Shown here in pieces: positions 16,028 through 25,722 of a stretch of DNA of 64,000 nucleotides. This DNA comes from an uncultured Christensenella sp. (GTDB taxonomy: Bacteria > Bacillota > Clostridia > Christensenellales > Borkfalkiaceae), in NCBI GenBank assembly GCA_910585785.1, contig CAJUEV010000002.1, positions 135,664 to 199,663 on the forward strand, in the 5' to 3' direction. Position 1 is the first letter of the stretch; each line of letters begins with the position of its first letter. Position numbers and translations under genes: made by a program. Under the pieces are notes generated by a model. It made no database searches. It was given only the letters and a program-made list of their open reading frames with translations, and had not been told where the DNA came from.

Positions 16028-18421
16028 TTATCTCCCTCCTTTTTTCTTTTCTTTGGTTATAAATCTGCCTATGCCTTTAAACAAATGTCCGTTGAACATA
16101 AGCAGCAGCGCTTCCATACGCCTGCGGCTTAACCCGCCGAACTTTGCTATGCCGCGCACGGGCTGATGCAAAACGCCCATAATAAGCGTATTTGCGTTGG
16201 TGCGCTTGCCCGTCTTCTTCAAAAATCCTATCGCAAATCTGATTCCGCCGGCAAACGCCCTGCCCACCCACCGTTTAGAATATCTTAAATCCGCAACGGT
16301 GCAGTTTTCGTCGATGACCATTCTTTTCTTTTTATAGAACTTGTAACCCGCTTCTGGAATTTCCCTGCCAAGCAAAGTTTTAAATTCTTCGTCGCAAACG
16401 TCGGTAACCTTGCCGCTGTAATAGGAAGGCAATTGCTCCGCGCTGTACGGCAAAACTTCCGTAGTTCCCGCTTTTTCAACCGTTGCGGTAAGGCGTACGT
16501 CCGCCGAACTTGCGCCGATATACAGCTGGTACTCGCCGCCTTCCGTTTCCCACGAGTCGGTTTTTACGTTGAAGTATCTGAAAGTTTTATCGTCGAACGG
16601 TATAGTCAACGTAACGCTTTCGCCCGCTTTTATAAACGCCTTTTTAAATCCTTTAAGTTCTTTTGCGGGGCGGAAAACCTTTCCGTCGCGCTTGCCCACG
16701 TACAACTGCGCAATTTCCGCGCCGTCGCACCCGCCCGTGTTGGTTATTGTAAACGTAACCGAGTTTTCATCAGCGGATATGTCCGAATATTCAAACTTAG
16801 TATAAGACAAACCGAAGCCGAAAGGATATGCTACGGGTACGCCCGCAGTATCGTAATAGCGGTAACCTATGTAAGGACCTTCGCGGTATTCCGCCGTCAT
16901 TTGTTTGCCGGGGAAATATTTAGCCGAAGAACAATCCGCGTATTTTACGGGGAACGTTTCGGCAAGTTTGCCGCTGGGGTTTATTTTTCCCGTCAAAACT
17001 TCCGCTACGGCGCTTGCGCCCGCCTGCCCCGAAAGGCATCCGTAAACTATGGCGTCCGCGTCCGCGCACCATTGGGTTTCAACCGCGCTACCGCAGCTTA
17101 AAACCACAATTATTTTTTTGCCGAGTTGTTTTAAATTTTTATAAAGGTCTATCTGATTTTGGGGAATTCTTAAATGCTCTCTGTCCAGCCCTTCCGCTTC
17201 GCTTACTTCGTCAAGCCCCGCGCAATAGACAATCGTTTCCGCCTTGCCGGCAAGTTTAAGCGCGCGTTTCACAAGCCCGCTCTTTTTCTTGCCGTATCTG
17301 TCAAAACCTTTTTCATAGCCGATGCTATCCACGCCGTCAAGCGTTGCAAACAAAGTTTCCAACGCGGTGGGATTAACTACCGAAGACCCCGCGCCCTGAT
17401 AACGCGGATGTATTGCAAAATCGCCTATTACCGCGACTTTCGTTGTCTGTTTTAATGGAAGCACGTCGTTGTTTTTCAACAATACTATGCTTTCTTCCGC
17501 ACACCTTCGCGCCAGATTATGATGCGCGTTTTTATCGAACGCCTTGCCCTTCTCGCCCTTAGTCGTTTGTTCGATTAACCGCAATATACGTTCTACGCTT
17601 TCGTCCACGTATTTGATATCTAATTTTCCGCTTTCTACCGCTTTTACTATGTCCTCGGCGCCGTATTTGCAGCCGGGCATCTCTAAATCGCTGCCCGCTT
17701 CCGTAGACTTAACTTTGTCGTTAGTGCCCGCCCAGTCCGAAATTACCACGCCGTCAAACGCCCATTCGCCGCGCAGAATATCACGCAGTAAGTGTTTGCT
17801 TTCGTCCGCGTGCACGCCGTTTATACGGTTGTAAGCCGACATTATGGACTTGGGTTTGCCTTCCTTAACGGCAATTTCAAATCCCGTCAAATAAATTTCT
17901 CTAAGCGTCCTTTCGTCTATAACGGAGTCAAGTACCATTCGGCGTTCTTCCTGATTGTTTGCCGCATAATGCTTTACGCACGCCGAAGTGCCGTTTACCT
18001 GTATGCCGCGGATATACGCCGCAGCCATTTTCCCCGCCAGATACGGGTCTTCCGAAAAATACTCGAAGTTTCTTCCGCAACGCGGATTGCGCTTCATATT
18101 CATTCCCGGTCCCAGCAAAACGTTTACATTCAACGAAGCGGCTTCTTCGCCAAGCGCCGCGCCCATCTCCTCGCCAAGTTCCTCGTTCCAGCTGTTTGCC
18201 ATAGTCGCCGCAGTCGGATAACAAGTTGAAGGAATGCTGGCGTTAAGTCCCAGATGGTCGGCGGCAGCCGCCTGTTTACGTATTCCGTGCGGCCCGTCCG
18301 CAAGGAATATGGACGGTATTCCGTACTTTTCGTAATCCTTCGTCTGCCAGAAGTCTTTTCCCGTTAATAACGCAGCTTTTTCTTCTACGCTCATCTCGTC
18401 GGATTTCTTTTCTTTTTCCAT
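16028..18421 (-). CDS. Cytoplasmic glycoside hydrolase family 3 (beta-glucosidase type)
   Basis: About 797 residues, no signal peptide. In order: N-terminal barrel with LADGPHGIR, GRNFEYFSEDPYLAG, KHYAANNQE and the nucleophile Asp in GVVISDWAGT (about residue 233); the alpha/beta sandwich with ESIVLLKNNDVLPL and a catalytic-acid region; a fibronectin-like domain (FPFGFGLSYTKFEYS onward); and a basic amphipathic tail. It removes beta-linked sugars from oligosaccharides after import. The start at 18421 follows AGGTAGGG, and a Met five codons upstream would overlap it. Sugar specificity is not evident. Confidence 0.93.
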   Translation of the reverse strand: MEKEKKSDEMSVEEKAALLTGKDFWQTKDYEKYGIPSIFLADGPHGIRKQAAAADHLGLNASIPSTCYPTAATMANSWNEELGEEMGAALGEEAASLNVNVLLGPGMNMKRNPRCGRNFEYFSEDPYLAGKMAAAYIRGIQVNGTSACVKHYAANNQEERRMVLDSVIDERTLREIYLTGFEIAVKEGKPKSIMSAYNRINGVHADESKHLLRDILRGEWAFDGVVISDWAGTNDKVKSTEAGSDLEMPGCKYGAEDIVKAVESGKLDIKYVDESVERILRLIEQTTKGEKGKAFDKNAHHNLARRCAEESIVLLKNNDVLPLKQTTKVAVIGDFAIHPRYQGAGSSVVNPTALETLFATLDGVDSIGYEKGFDRYGKKKSGLVKRALKLAGKAETIVYCAGLDEVSEAEGLDREHLRIPQNQIDLYKNLKQLGKKIIVVLSCGSAVETQWCADADAIVYGCLSGQAGASAVAEVLTGKINPSGKLAETFPVKYADCSSAKYFPGKQMTAEYREGPYIGYRYYDTAGVPVAYPFGFGLSYTKFEYSDISADENSVTFTITNTGGCDGAEIAQLYVGKRDGKVFRPAKELKGFKKAFIKAGESVTLTIPFDDKTFRYFNVKTDSWETEGGEYQLYIGASSADVRLTATVEKAGTTEVLPYSAEQLPSYYSGKVTDVCDEEFKTLLGREIPEAGYKFYKKKRMVIDENCTVADLRYSKRWVGRAFAGGIRFAIGFLKKTGKRTNANTLIMGVLHQPVRGIAKFGGLSRRRMEALLLMFNGHLFKGIGRFITKEKKKGGR

Positions 18422-18456
18422 TACCCTACCTATCATATATATAATTATATAACATT

Positions 18457-18485
18457 ATTATATAACAATAACACTTTACTGTCAA
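18457..18485 (-). promoter_or_regulatory. Promoter of the GH3-symporter-GT2 unit
   Basis: Minus strand: perfect TTGACA (18480-18485), 17-bp spacer, perfect TATAAT (18457-18462), with a leader of about 29 nt. Confidence 0.85.
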
Positions 18486-18723
18486 TACAATTATTTTACA
18501 AGCCGCCGTCTTTTATAAGGTCGGCGGCTTGCATCAATCAGATTTTTTAGGAATACCTATGCGACTCGCTCTATTGGCAAGCCGCACAGGAAACCCGTTA
18601 ATAAGGAGAAAAATAAGTATTCGTTAATTTGCGCTTATGCTTTAAAAACGTCCGCGCAAACACTTTTAACGTCTTTTCGCTTATGTATTTGCGTTATTTG
18701 TGCCAAGTATTTTTCCGCGTTTA
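18486..18723. other. Gap between the two GH3 genes
   Basis: It holds an AAGCCGCCG / CGGCGGCTT hairpin (18500-18530) that lacks a T tract but may partly terminate transcripts from the anchored GH3 gene. I see nothing else in it. Confidence 0.5.
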
Positions 18724-21700
18724 TTATTTATCGCCTTCCGTTTTGGGTTCCGCGGGTTCGGCGCCGGCTTCAACAGCCGCTCCGTTTTTTTCGCTTCTGA
18801 AACGCAATACAATCGCCGTTGCGCCCCAAGCCGTAAGTCCTGCCGCTATCACGCCTACCGCCATCAGTATCAGATAGTAATAAGCGAAAGGTTCAGCCGC
18901 TACGGCTACGCCGTGAACGTATCCGTTCATCGCGTTGGAGTTGACAACCGTGTAAAGAATGTGCTTAACAGCCTGCTGAGCGTAATATCTGTTAGCGTCC
19001 GTTTTTACCGTGATATTCGAGCCGCCGAACTGCTTCAACGCACCGTCGCCGCCAGCGCGAACCATCTGGTCTTTTTCCATATAGCCGCCGTTGTCGTAGT
19101 CGGTAAGTACAAAGCCGTTAAAGCCCCATTCGTTTCTCAAAACTTCGGTAAGCAGTCTGTAATCGCCGCCCGCCCAGGTATAGCCTATTCTGTTGAAGGA
19201 GGACATTACCGCGATAGGCGCTTCAACGTCCACTTTCTTTTCAACGAATTTCCACTCGGATTCTTTGGTAACCTCGTTTTTAACTTCGGTATATTCAAGC
19301 ACCTTCGTCGAAACCGTGCCTCTGCCTTCGATACACATCTGGAAAGGTTTAAGGTAAATTTCGCGCATTGCCTGCTCGTTAGACCAAGTTGCAATACCGT
19401 TGTTTGTTCTGTGGTTTTCCTGGTCGTTCAAAGCAAAGTGCTTGATGAAGGAATACATTCCCTTCTGAGCGGTCGCTTTAACCGCTTCTGTTCCCATAAC
19501 GCCGGAAAGGAAGCCGTCTTCCGAATAATATTCGAAGTTTCTTCCCGCGAAAGGCGTTCTGTGAATGTTCATTGCAGGCGCATACCAGCCGGAAGCGACT
19601 ACGTTTGAACGCAAACCGTCTTCGCCTACGAAGTTGCCGTGCTCGAACGAAATTTCTTTATTCCACGTTGCCGCGATATTGACTTCGGAAGGATAGGTTA
19701 TTGAATAAGGCGTGTGCGCAACCATATTGTTGAGTCCCGCAGGTCCGTCCAAATCGATAGCCTTGGGTTTGTTTATGGATTTTGCCGCCGCGGTCTTGTA
19801 GCCCGCCGTATTGATAATTTCCGCAAGTTCTTTTTCGGACATCTGACTGATAAGACTGTCCCAGCCCTTGTCGTCAAACGATTTGCCGCGCATATCCACA
19901 AGTTCGCCCGAGCCTTCCTGATTGAGGGGCAAAGCAAGCTTTGCCGCGTCTTCGTCGGACATAGGGTTGTTGGAACCGGCAAGTTTGGTCTGTCTAAGTT
20001 TGCTAAGCAACTCCTGACTTATTGTTTCGTCCCAGAATTTGCCGTTTATTTCGTCTTTTGCACTGTCGGTTGAAGTCGAACCGTGAGATACGGGGAAAGT
20101 GCCAACCCAATCCTGACGGGTAAGATATTTGCTTCTTTCAATGTAGTTTGCCGCGTCGAATCTGTTGGTGACGTCGGTGCCGTTTTTGGATTTGGCGTAA
20201 GAAACTCTATCCAAAGCAGGGTTGTTCCATACGCCGACAAAACTTTCGTCGCCTTCTGCGGTCATATCGTCGTCAACGGTTTTTCCTGCACGTGCAAGCA
20301 GGTTGTTTACCGCCGCGTTAGCGTCGCTTGCCGCGGTTATAAGGTGGTCGCCTTCGGAAAGAATGTAAGTTTTTGCGTTTACGTCGTCATAAGAAACGAA
20401 GTCTGCAACGTTTACGGTTACGGAAACCGTTTCGCTGGCTCCGGGAGCAAGTTCCTTCGTTTTTTCAAAACCAACCAACGAAACCGCTGATTTTTCAACG
20501 AAATTGGTCTTTTCGTAATCACCGTAAGGGGAGGAAACGTAAACTTGAACTACGTCTTTGCCCTTTACCGAGCCCGTGTTTTTAACGTCTACCGTTACGG
20601 TTATATCGCCGTTTTCAGCCTTGCTTGAAACATTGTAGTTGGTCCACTCGAAAGTCGTGTAAGAAATACCGTAGCCGAAAGGATATTGAACGGTCTTCGC
20701 ATAGTCGTAGTCGCCTACTTTTGCCGTGTCCATAACCTTATCGAAATAGCGAGTTTCATAATACTTGTAGCCTACGTAAATGCCTTCGTCGTAAGAAATG
20801 CCGTAATAGCCCGTTGCCTTTCCGTCCTTAACGTAACGGAAGCTGCCCATATTTTTCATTGCGGGGGACGAGAAAGCGTCATACGCAAACGTATCTACAA
20901 GGTGTCCCGAAGGAGTTACTGCGCCGCTTATAACGTCCGCAATCGAGTTGGGAGTTTCACCGCCCGCGCCGGGAGCCCAAAGTACGGAAGTAATGTTGGG
21001 ATAATCTTTAACCCAGCCGAGTTCAAACGCGTTGTTGGTATTTACGATAACAATAACGTTGTCGAAATTTTTGTTAAGGTAGTCTATAATGCCGAGTTCA
21101 ACCGAATCGGGTTCAAGATAGTGTTTGTTTTTATCTTCATTAACCGAGGTATGGTTGCCCATATATCTTGCAAGGTCAGCGCCTTCACCACCCGTACGCG
21201 AAAATATGAAAATGGGAGTGGTTCCCTTTGCAGAATCAAGCAAACCTGCTTCCGCCTCCAAAGTTGCGAGAGGGGTTTCGTTTATAGCCCAGTCGGTATC
21301 CGCGCCGTAGTTAAGCGAACCTGCGCCGCGTTTTTTAACTTTGTCGCTTTTTGAATAGAAGTTCCACAACGTAGCGTTGACTTCGTAATTCTGCGCTTCA
21401 AGCGCCGTTTTAAGGTCGCCGTTGATATAGCCGACGCCCGAACCGGTACCGCCCGCAACCAAATCTACAACGTTATGCGAAAATAAGCTGATTTTTGTTT
21501 TGGAGGTTGAGCTGGTTGCAATGGGCAAGCCCTTGTTCGCTTCCGTGCTGTTTTCCAACAGAACAAAGCCTTCCGCTCCCGCTCTGCGCACGTATTCCTG
21601 TTCAGCCTTTTCAAGGTCGGCTACGCTGTTGTAGTCGCTCTTGTTGTAAATTTTGTCAACGTCCTTCGTATCGTCGGTGTCGGTACCGCTGGATTTTCTG

Positions 21701-21855
21701 CCCGCCGTACCGAAGAAATCTCTCATAACGTCGTCAAACTGCGTAACCGTTACCGCGGGCAACGCTATTGCAAACGCTATAAGCAACGCCAACAACGAAG
21801 AAATTAATATAGTAAAGTTTTTTGCGCTTAATTTTTTGCGCGGTTTGTTTGCCAT
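18724..21855 (-). CDS. Doubly membrane-anchored GH3 with swapped domain order
   Basis: 1043 residues. A transmembrane helix (about 14-36) comes first. Next comes the part that is normally C-terminal in GH3: the alpha/beta sandwich (GFVLLENS...VIVIVNTNNAFELGW) and the fibronectin-like domain (VQYPFGYGISYTTFEW to ILSEGDH). The barrel domain is last, with DGPAGLNN, GRNFEYYSEDGFLSG, KHFALNDQENHR and the nucleophile Asp in NGFVLTDYDNGG (about 925). A second helix (about 985-1010) and a short charged cytoplasmic tail end the protein. This permuted order is known in a subset of GH3 beta-glucosidases. Both catalytic parts would face outward, tethered at each end. Start has AAGGGAG. Confidence 0.92.
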   Translation of the reverse strand: MANKPRKKLSAKNFTILISSLLALLIAFAIALPAVTVTQFDDVMRDFFGTAGRKSSGTDTDDTKDVDKIYNKSDYNSVADLEKAEQEYVRRAGAEGFVLLENSTEANKGLPIATSSTSKTKISLFSHNVVDLVAGGTGSGVGYINGDLKTALEAQNYEVNATLWNFYSKSDKVKKRGAGSLNYGADTDWAINETPLATLEAEAGLLDSAKGTTPIFIFSRTGGEGADLARYMGNHTSVNEDKNKHYLEPDSVELGIIDYLNKNFDNVIVIVNTNNAFELGWVKDYPNITSVLWAPGAGGETPNSIADVISGAVTPSGHLVDTFAYDAFSSPAMKNMGSFRYVKDGKATGYYGISYDEGIYVGYKYYETRYFDKVMDTAKVGDYDYAKTVQYPFGYGISYTTFEWTNYNVSSKAENGDITVTVDVKNTGSVKGKDVVQVYVSSPYGDYEKTNFVEKSAVSLVGFEKTKELAPGASETVSVTVNVADFVSYDDVNAKTYILSEGDHLITAASDANAAVNNLLARAGKTVDDDMTAEGDESFVGVWNNPALDRVSYAKSKNGTDVTNRFDAANYIERSKYLTRQDWVGTFPVSHGSTSTDSAKDEINGKFWDETISQELLSKLRQTKLAGSNNPMSDEDAAKLALPLNQEGSGELVDMRGKSFDDKGWDSLISQMSEKELAEIINTAGYKTAAAKSINKPKAIDLDGPAGLNNMVAHTPYSITYPSEVNIAATWNKEISFEHGNFVGEDGLRSNVVASGWYAPAMNIHRTPFAGRNFEYYSEDGFLSGVMGTEAVKATAQKGMYSFIKHFALNDQENHRTNNGIATWSNEQAMREIYLKPFQMCIEGRGTVSTKVLEYTEVKNEVTKESEWKFVEKKVDVEAPIAVMSSFNRIGYTWAGGDYRLLTEVLRNEWGFNGFVLTDYDNGGYMEKDQMVRAGGDGALKQFGGSNITVKTDANRYYAQQAVKHILYTVVNSNAMNGYVHGVAVAAEPFAYYYLILMAVGVIAAGLTAWGATAIVLRFRSEKNGAAVEAGAEPAEPKTEGDK

Positions 21856-21956
21856 TTTTTTACTCCCTTATTTGTAGTTTTTAAGTTAATTGCCGCAAAT
21901 AACGTTCTACCGCCGCCGTGATGCGCGGCGGTAAAACCTTTTAAGTAGTTTTATCC

Positions 21957-22682
21957 TCAGGTAGCAGTACGGTCAGAGTTATCAACAGGCGTATAGGTAA
22001 GAGTAGCCGAAGATTTTATAACCATCTTATCAACGTTGAAACCACCGCCCTGGTCCCCTACAACTTCGAGAACTATAACGTTTTCACCCTTTTTAAGGCT
22101 AACTTTCGCAGTATATTTTCCGCCGATGTACATACCGTAAATTCCCCCTGCTTCGGCATATTTTACGGTTACTTCTTTACCGGGCAAAGTTCCGCTCATT
22201 TCAGCTTCTTCGCCGTTTACCTTCAAAGCAACGCCGCAATTTTCCGCGTCCAACTCGTCAATGCCGCCGACAACGTCGTCGTCCGCCGTTACGTTCGTAG
22301 GCTGCCAGGTAGTCTGGTCATATTCAATCGCGGTACCGTCAGCCTTGGTAACAGTTTTAAATTTGGTCGAAGAACCGAAAATGTTCAAAGTTGCTTCGCA
22401 ATCGGCAGAAGCTTCTACCTTCCAGGTAATGGTCATACCCTTAACGCTGAAATATCCAACGGCGGTAACATCTTCATCGCCGTCCTGCTTCGCTTCCAAA
22501 TCCATTGCTTTTATGCCAAACCAAGGATTTTCCTGGAACCCCTCGGGTTCTTCAAGAATAGCTTCTTCCGCTTCAAAAGTGTAATTTTTGCCGCCGCCGC
22601 AGCCGGTAAGCGCAAACGCGCCAAGTGTTAAAGCAAGTGCGGAAGTTGCCGCAATTCCAAGAATTTTCTTAAATGATTTCAT
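21957..22682 (-). CDS. Carbohydrate-binding lipoprotein, CBM6/35-like
   Basis: 241 residues. A signal peptide with lipobox ALTGC places the mature Cys near residue 28. The rest is a beta-rich domain starting YTFEAEEAILE, with a late VSLKKGENVIVLEVVGDQGGGFNVDKMVI. That pairing (an early E-A-E strand and a terminal 'NVD' calcium or sugar strand) is typical of CBM6/CBM35-type modules. It would sit on the outer face of the membrane and hold glycan close to the anchored GH3 encoded next to it. Family assignment is by pattern only. Confidence 0.7.
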   Translation of the reverse strand: MKSFKKILGIAATSALALTLGAFALTGCGGGKNYTFEAEEAILEEPEGFQENPWFGIKAMDLEAKQDGDEDVTAVGYFSVKGMTITWKVEASADCEATLNIFGSSTKFKTVTKADGTAIEYDQTTWQPTNVTADDDVVGGIDELDAENCGVALKVNGEEAEMSGTLPGKEVTVKYAEAGGIYGMYIGGKYTAKVSLKKGENVIVLEVVGDQGGGFNVDKMVIKSSATLTYTPVDNSDRTAT

Positions 22683-22796
22683 ACAATTTTCTCCTGATAA
22701 AAATGTTAATTAATGTTATATTTTGGGACTTTTTGCGCGCAGACTACCATCACGACTCGCCCGCGCGCAAATCATCCTCTAAAACCTGTTTGGTTT

Positions 22797-24200
22797 TTAT
22801 TTGGTTTTGGAAGCAATCCAGCTCCACATATTTTCGCTTAAAGTGCAGTTTGCGGGAACCAAGTCCGCCGCGCTGCTAACTTTGCTGTTGTCTATCTTTG
22901 TTTTAACTTCGTCGTTAAACGCGTAAATCCACGACCAGTGTCCGTCGTACTTGGTGCCTTCGGAATCCTTGCCCATAACGTTTGCGCTAATCGTCATATT
23001 GCAGTTTGCCGCGCCCGCATTCAAAAGCCTTATGTAAGTGGGGCGAGCGTAGTCGTTGGGGGGAACGGTGGGGTCGTCCGCGGAGAACAGGAACCAGATG
23101 TTGTAGTCCTTTATCTGGGTTATCATATCGTCGGATATGCGCGAATCCAGATAGCCTTCGCAGATGGGATAGTACGCCGCAAAATAGTCGCCGTGAGTGA
23201 ACATCATATTCATAGTCATATAACCGCCGTTGGAGCAGCCGCCGAGGTAAATACGGTTTGTATCAATATCGGAGTTGCTGTTTACGTAGTCGGTTATAGC
23301 GCCGAACAATGCTTCGGTATAGAATGACGTCTGCGGACCGGTGCCTTCCGTGTTGTTAAGTTCTTCACCCTTGCCGTCGGCGTCCATCCACCAGGTGGGC
23401 GTCTGAACAGCGAGCACGTAAGCGCCCGCGCTGCCGTTGGTTTTGAAGTGATGCTGAACGTTTACTTCGTTATCGGTGGTTAAGCCCGTAACTTCGTTGC
23501 CGAGCAAGTCTATATCGATGTCGGTGCCGCCTTCGCCCATACCGTGCAGCCAGATTATTAAAGGATTTTTGCCGCCGTCCGTTGTAGCGCCTTCGGGCGA
23601 CCAAGCCGCGCGGGAAAGCGAAACGTTGCCGTCCGCGTGGGTGTATGTATCTTTATCCCAGGTAGCCGTCTGCGGAACCAATCTGTCCGCCGCGCTTGTT
23701 ACGTCGTAACTGAAATAATCTTTTTCTTTATATTTGGTTTTACCCGCTTTAAAGGTTTGCCCTGCCGCAACCGTAAGTTTAACCGTGTACTTCGCCGCCC
23801 ATTCGTTTCTTTTCATTTTTTGGTCGTAAGAGAAAGGGGACGCCTCCGCGCCGTACGCAGTTATTTTGGGTCTTGCTAAATCTAAGGTAACGTATTCCGA
23901 TTCGCCGTCAACTTTTTTGCCGTTAGCGTCCGAGCAGTACGCAGCGTTTACGGCGCGCGTTTTACCTGCGGTCGTCACTTTGAAGGTGTCTTTGGAAATT
24001 CCGCTGACTTTTTCCTTAAACTTTACCACTACCGAATTTACGGCGGGTCCCCACTCGTAACCGGAAACGACTATACTTGTTTTTTCCGCATCGAGTTTTA
24101 CCGGTCCCGTATCCTTTTCTCCGCAAGCGGCAAGCGACAAGGCGCACGTTACGCCCAAAGCGCACATTGCCGCGGTAAGCATAAGTTTTTTACCTTTCAT
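22797..24200 (-). CDS. Secreted alpha/beta-hydrolase lipoprotein, carbohydrate esterase-like
   Basis: 467 residues with lipobox LSLAAC (Cys about 26). An immunoglobulin-like N-terminal domain (about 30-170) precedes an alpha/beta-hydrolase with PLIIWLHGMGEGG (oxyanion region), nucleophile Ser in GGCSNGGYM (about 315), Asp in FLFSADDPTVP and His in DGHWSW. The layout matches PHB depolymerase/feruloyl-esterase type proteins (CE1-like) that remove acyl groups from plant polysaccharides. First gene of the surface part of the cluster, with its own promoter. A peptidase-type activity is less likely. Confidence 0.8.
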   Translation of the reverse strand: MKGKKLMLTAAMCALGVTCALSLAACGEKDTGPVKLDAEKTSIVVSGYEWGPAVNSVVVKFKEKVSGISKDTFKVTTAGKTRAVNAAYCSDANGKKVDGESEYVTLDLARPKITAYGAEASPFSYDQKMKRNEWAAKYTVKLTVAAGQTFKAGKTKYKEKDYFSYDVTSAADRLVPQTATWDKDTYTHADGNVSLSRAAWSPEGATTDGGKNPLIIWLHGMGEGGTDIDIDLLGNEVTGLTTDNEVNVQHHFKTNGSAGAYVLAVQTPTWWMDADGKGEELNNTEGTGPQTSFYTEALFGAITDYVNSNSDIDTNRIYLGGCSNGGYMTMNMMFTHGDYFAAYYPICEGYLDSRISDDMITQIKDYNIWFLFSADDPTVPPNDYARPTYIRLLNAGAANCNMTISANVMGKDSEGTKYDGHWSWIYAFNDEVKTKIDNSKVSSAADLVPANCTLSENMWSWIASKTK

Positions 24201-24236
24201 TGCAATACCTTCCTGTTTAAATTTCGATTTTGTTAA

Positions 24237-24266
24237 TTGCTAACGATATTTGATATATTTTAGCAA
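24237..24266. promoter_or_regulatory. Inverted repeat at the predicted start of the esterase transcript
   Basis: TTGCTAA (24237-24243) and TTAGCAA (24260-24266) with ATAT inner arms. It begins within a few nt of the predicted transcription start, so it could be an operator or a 5' stem-loop. Confidence 0.4.
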
Positions 24267-24271
24267 CAACT

Positions 24272-24300
24272 ACAATAAAAAATAAGCGGCAACCCGTCAA
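24272..24300 (-). promoter_or_regulatory. Promoter of the esterase gene
   Basis: Minus strand: TTGACG (24295-24300), 17-bp spacer, TATTGT (24272-24277). TTGTCGCAA at 24306-24314 lies 6 bp upstream of the -35 box. Confidence 0.6.
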
Positions 24301-24343
24301 TAGAGTTGTCGCAAATTTAAATTTTAAGTCCTAAATTTATACG

Positions 24344-25717
24344 TTAATTATCTTTTAACAAAGTTCGCGCCGCGCCTTTTCCGTCGCCCGCTTTGGGCAA
24401 AGGCAGCATTGCCGTCAAGTTAAACACCCCGTCGGCAAAATCAAAGTTAAGTTCTCCGCCGTATTTTTTTATCAGCAGGCGCATACTTTTCATACCGAAG
24501 CCGTGTTGTTGTTTGTCCTCTTTCACCGTTTCGGGCAGTCCGCCCACAAGGTTTATCTGCCCCTCGTAATAGTTTGCGCAGTTTATCATTACCGCGCCGA
24601 AGCAAACGCTTACGGTAAGGCTGATTACCCTGTTTTCCTGCTCCTTGACTTTTTGCACCGCCTCTACGGCGTTGGATAAGATATTGCCGAAAAGGGAATA
24701 CAGGTCGTATTCGCTCATAAACGACAGCGCGGAGCCGTCCACCATACAACTCAGGCGTATTCCCGCCCTGCTGCACATAAGGCTTCTTTCGGTAAGCAAA
24801 ACGTCCAGAGGGGCGCAGCCCGTGCTTACTTTGCTGTCGTAAATGGCTATCGCGTTTTCAAACTGTTTGTACTCGTCTTCCGTAATGTTGCCTTCCGCAA
24901 GTCGCATTTCGCGGAAGCGGTGTTTTAAATCGTGAATCTTTATATTTATCAGTTCTATATTTTCTTTTGAAAGTTCGTAATGGCTTTTATCCTGTTCCCA
25001 CAACCGCCTTACGGTATACAAATCCATACGCAGTCCGCCGCGCTCGGTCATTCCCGAAAGAATTACAAGTATAAACAAATTGCAAAGTATGGCAAAGCAG
25101 TAGTTTATTATACTTAAATAATAGTGCTGCCACCACCATATGTTTGTAACCGAACACAATATTACTGTAACAAGCAACGTTATGGCGGAAAACAGCAATA
25201 TGTTGCGCCGGTACAAACTTTCAAGCCCGCGCGCGTTCATTCTGCGCACAAACAAAAAATACACGGCAACGCAAACCGCCGCAAACAACACCGCCGTGAC
25301 TATGGGGCCGACAACTTCATAATTGTTTACCGCCTCGCATAGCCGCCAGATAACGCCGGTAATTTCAAGCAGGGAATATAAGCGGTAAGTAAGATTTTGC
25401 ACCGAATACGCGGCGACTCCGCACAATAACAAAATTTTAAACTGCTCGTTTAAGCAAACTTTCATTACGACAAGCGTAAACGCGAACAGCACAAGGTATA
25501 CGCACATATTTACGTACCACTTTTCCGGCAGACAAAACTGAACGCACACCACCAAAAAAGTAACGGCGCATAATAAAATAAGTCCCGTTACCAGCCGTAA
25601 AAAGAAAAATGGTTTATGGCGGCAACGGAAGGCGAAAAGGGCTTCCCCTATAACTATTTCAATTAAAAAATACGGATATACTTTTAATAAATAATAAAAT
25701 ACCGCGTCTGCATTCAT
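24344..25717 (-). CDS. GHKL sensor histidine kinase, AgrC/LytS-like
   Basis: 457 residues. An N-terminal membrane sensor of about six helices (1-205) is followed by a dimerisation helix with the phospho-acceptor His in KIHDLKHRFREM (about 262), and a GHKL ATPase with the N box LFGNILSNAVEAV and G box GFGMKSMRLLIKKYGG. The HDxKH type and short ATPase are those of kinases paired with LytTR regulators. I start at 25717 (MNADAVF), where GGAGG lies 9 nt upstream inside the end of the regulator gene. The signal is unknown, and no AgrB/AgrD genes are nearby. Confidence 0.9.
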   Translation of the reverse strand: MNADAVFYYLLKVYPYFLIEIVIGEALFAFRCRHKPFFFLRLVTGLILLCAVTFLVVCVQFCLPEKWYVNMCVYLVLFAFTLVVMKVCLNEQFKILLLCGVAAYSVQNLTYRLYSLLEITGVIWRLCEAVNNYEVVGPIVTAVLFAAVCVAVYFLFVRRMNARGLESLYRRNILLFSAITLLVTVILCSVTNIWWWQHYYLSIINYCFAILCNLFILVILSGMTERGGLRMDLYTVRRLWEQDKSHYELSKENIELINIKIHDLKHRFREMRLAEGNITEDEYKQFENAIAIYDSKVSTGCAPLDVLLTERSLMCSRAGIRLSCMVDGSALSFMSEYDLYSLFGNILSNAVEAVQKVKEQENRVISLTVSVCFGAVMINCANYYEGQINLVGGLPETVKEDKQQHGFGMKSMRLLIKKYGGELNFDFADGVFNLTAMLPLPKAGDGKGAARTLLKDN

Positions 25718-25722
25718 TCGGC

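Noticed and set aside
24231..24250. Rex operator near the esterase gene (TTGTTAATTGCTAAC)
   Set aside because: Only one half fits TTGTTAA-N4-TTAACAA; the second half is out of register.
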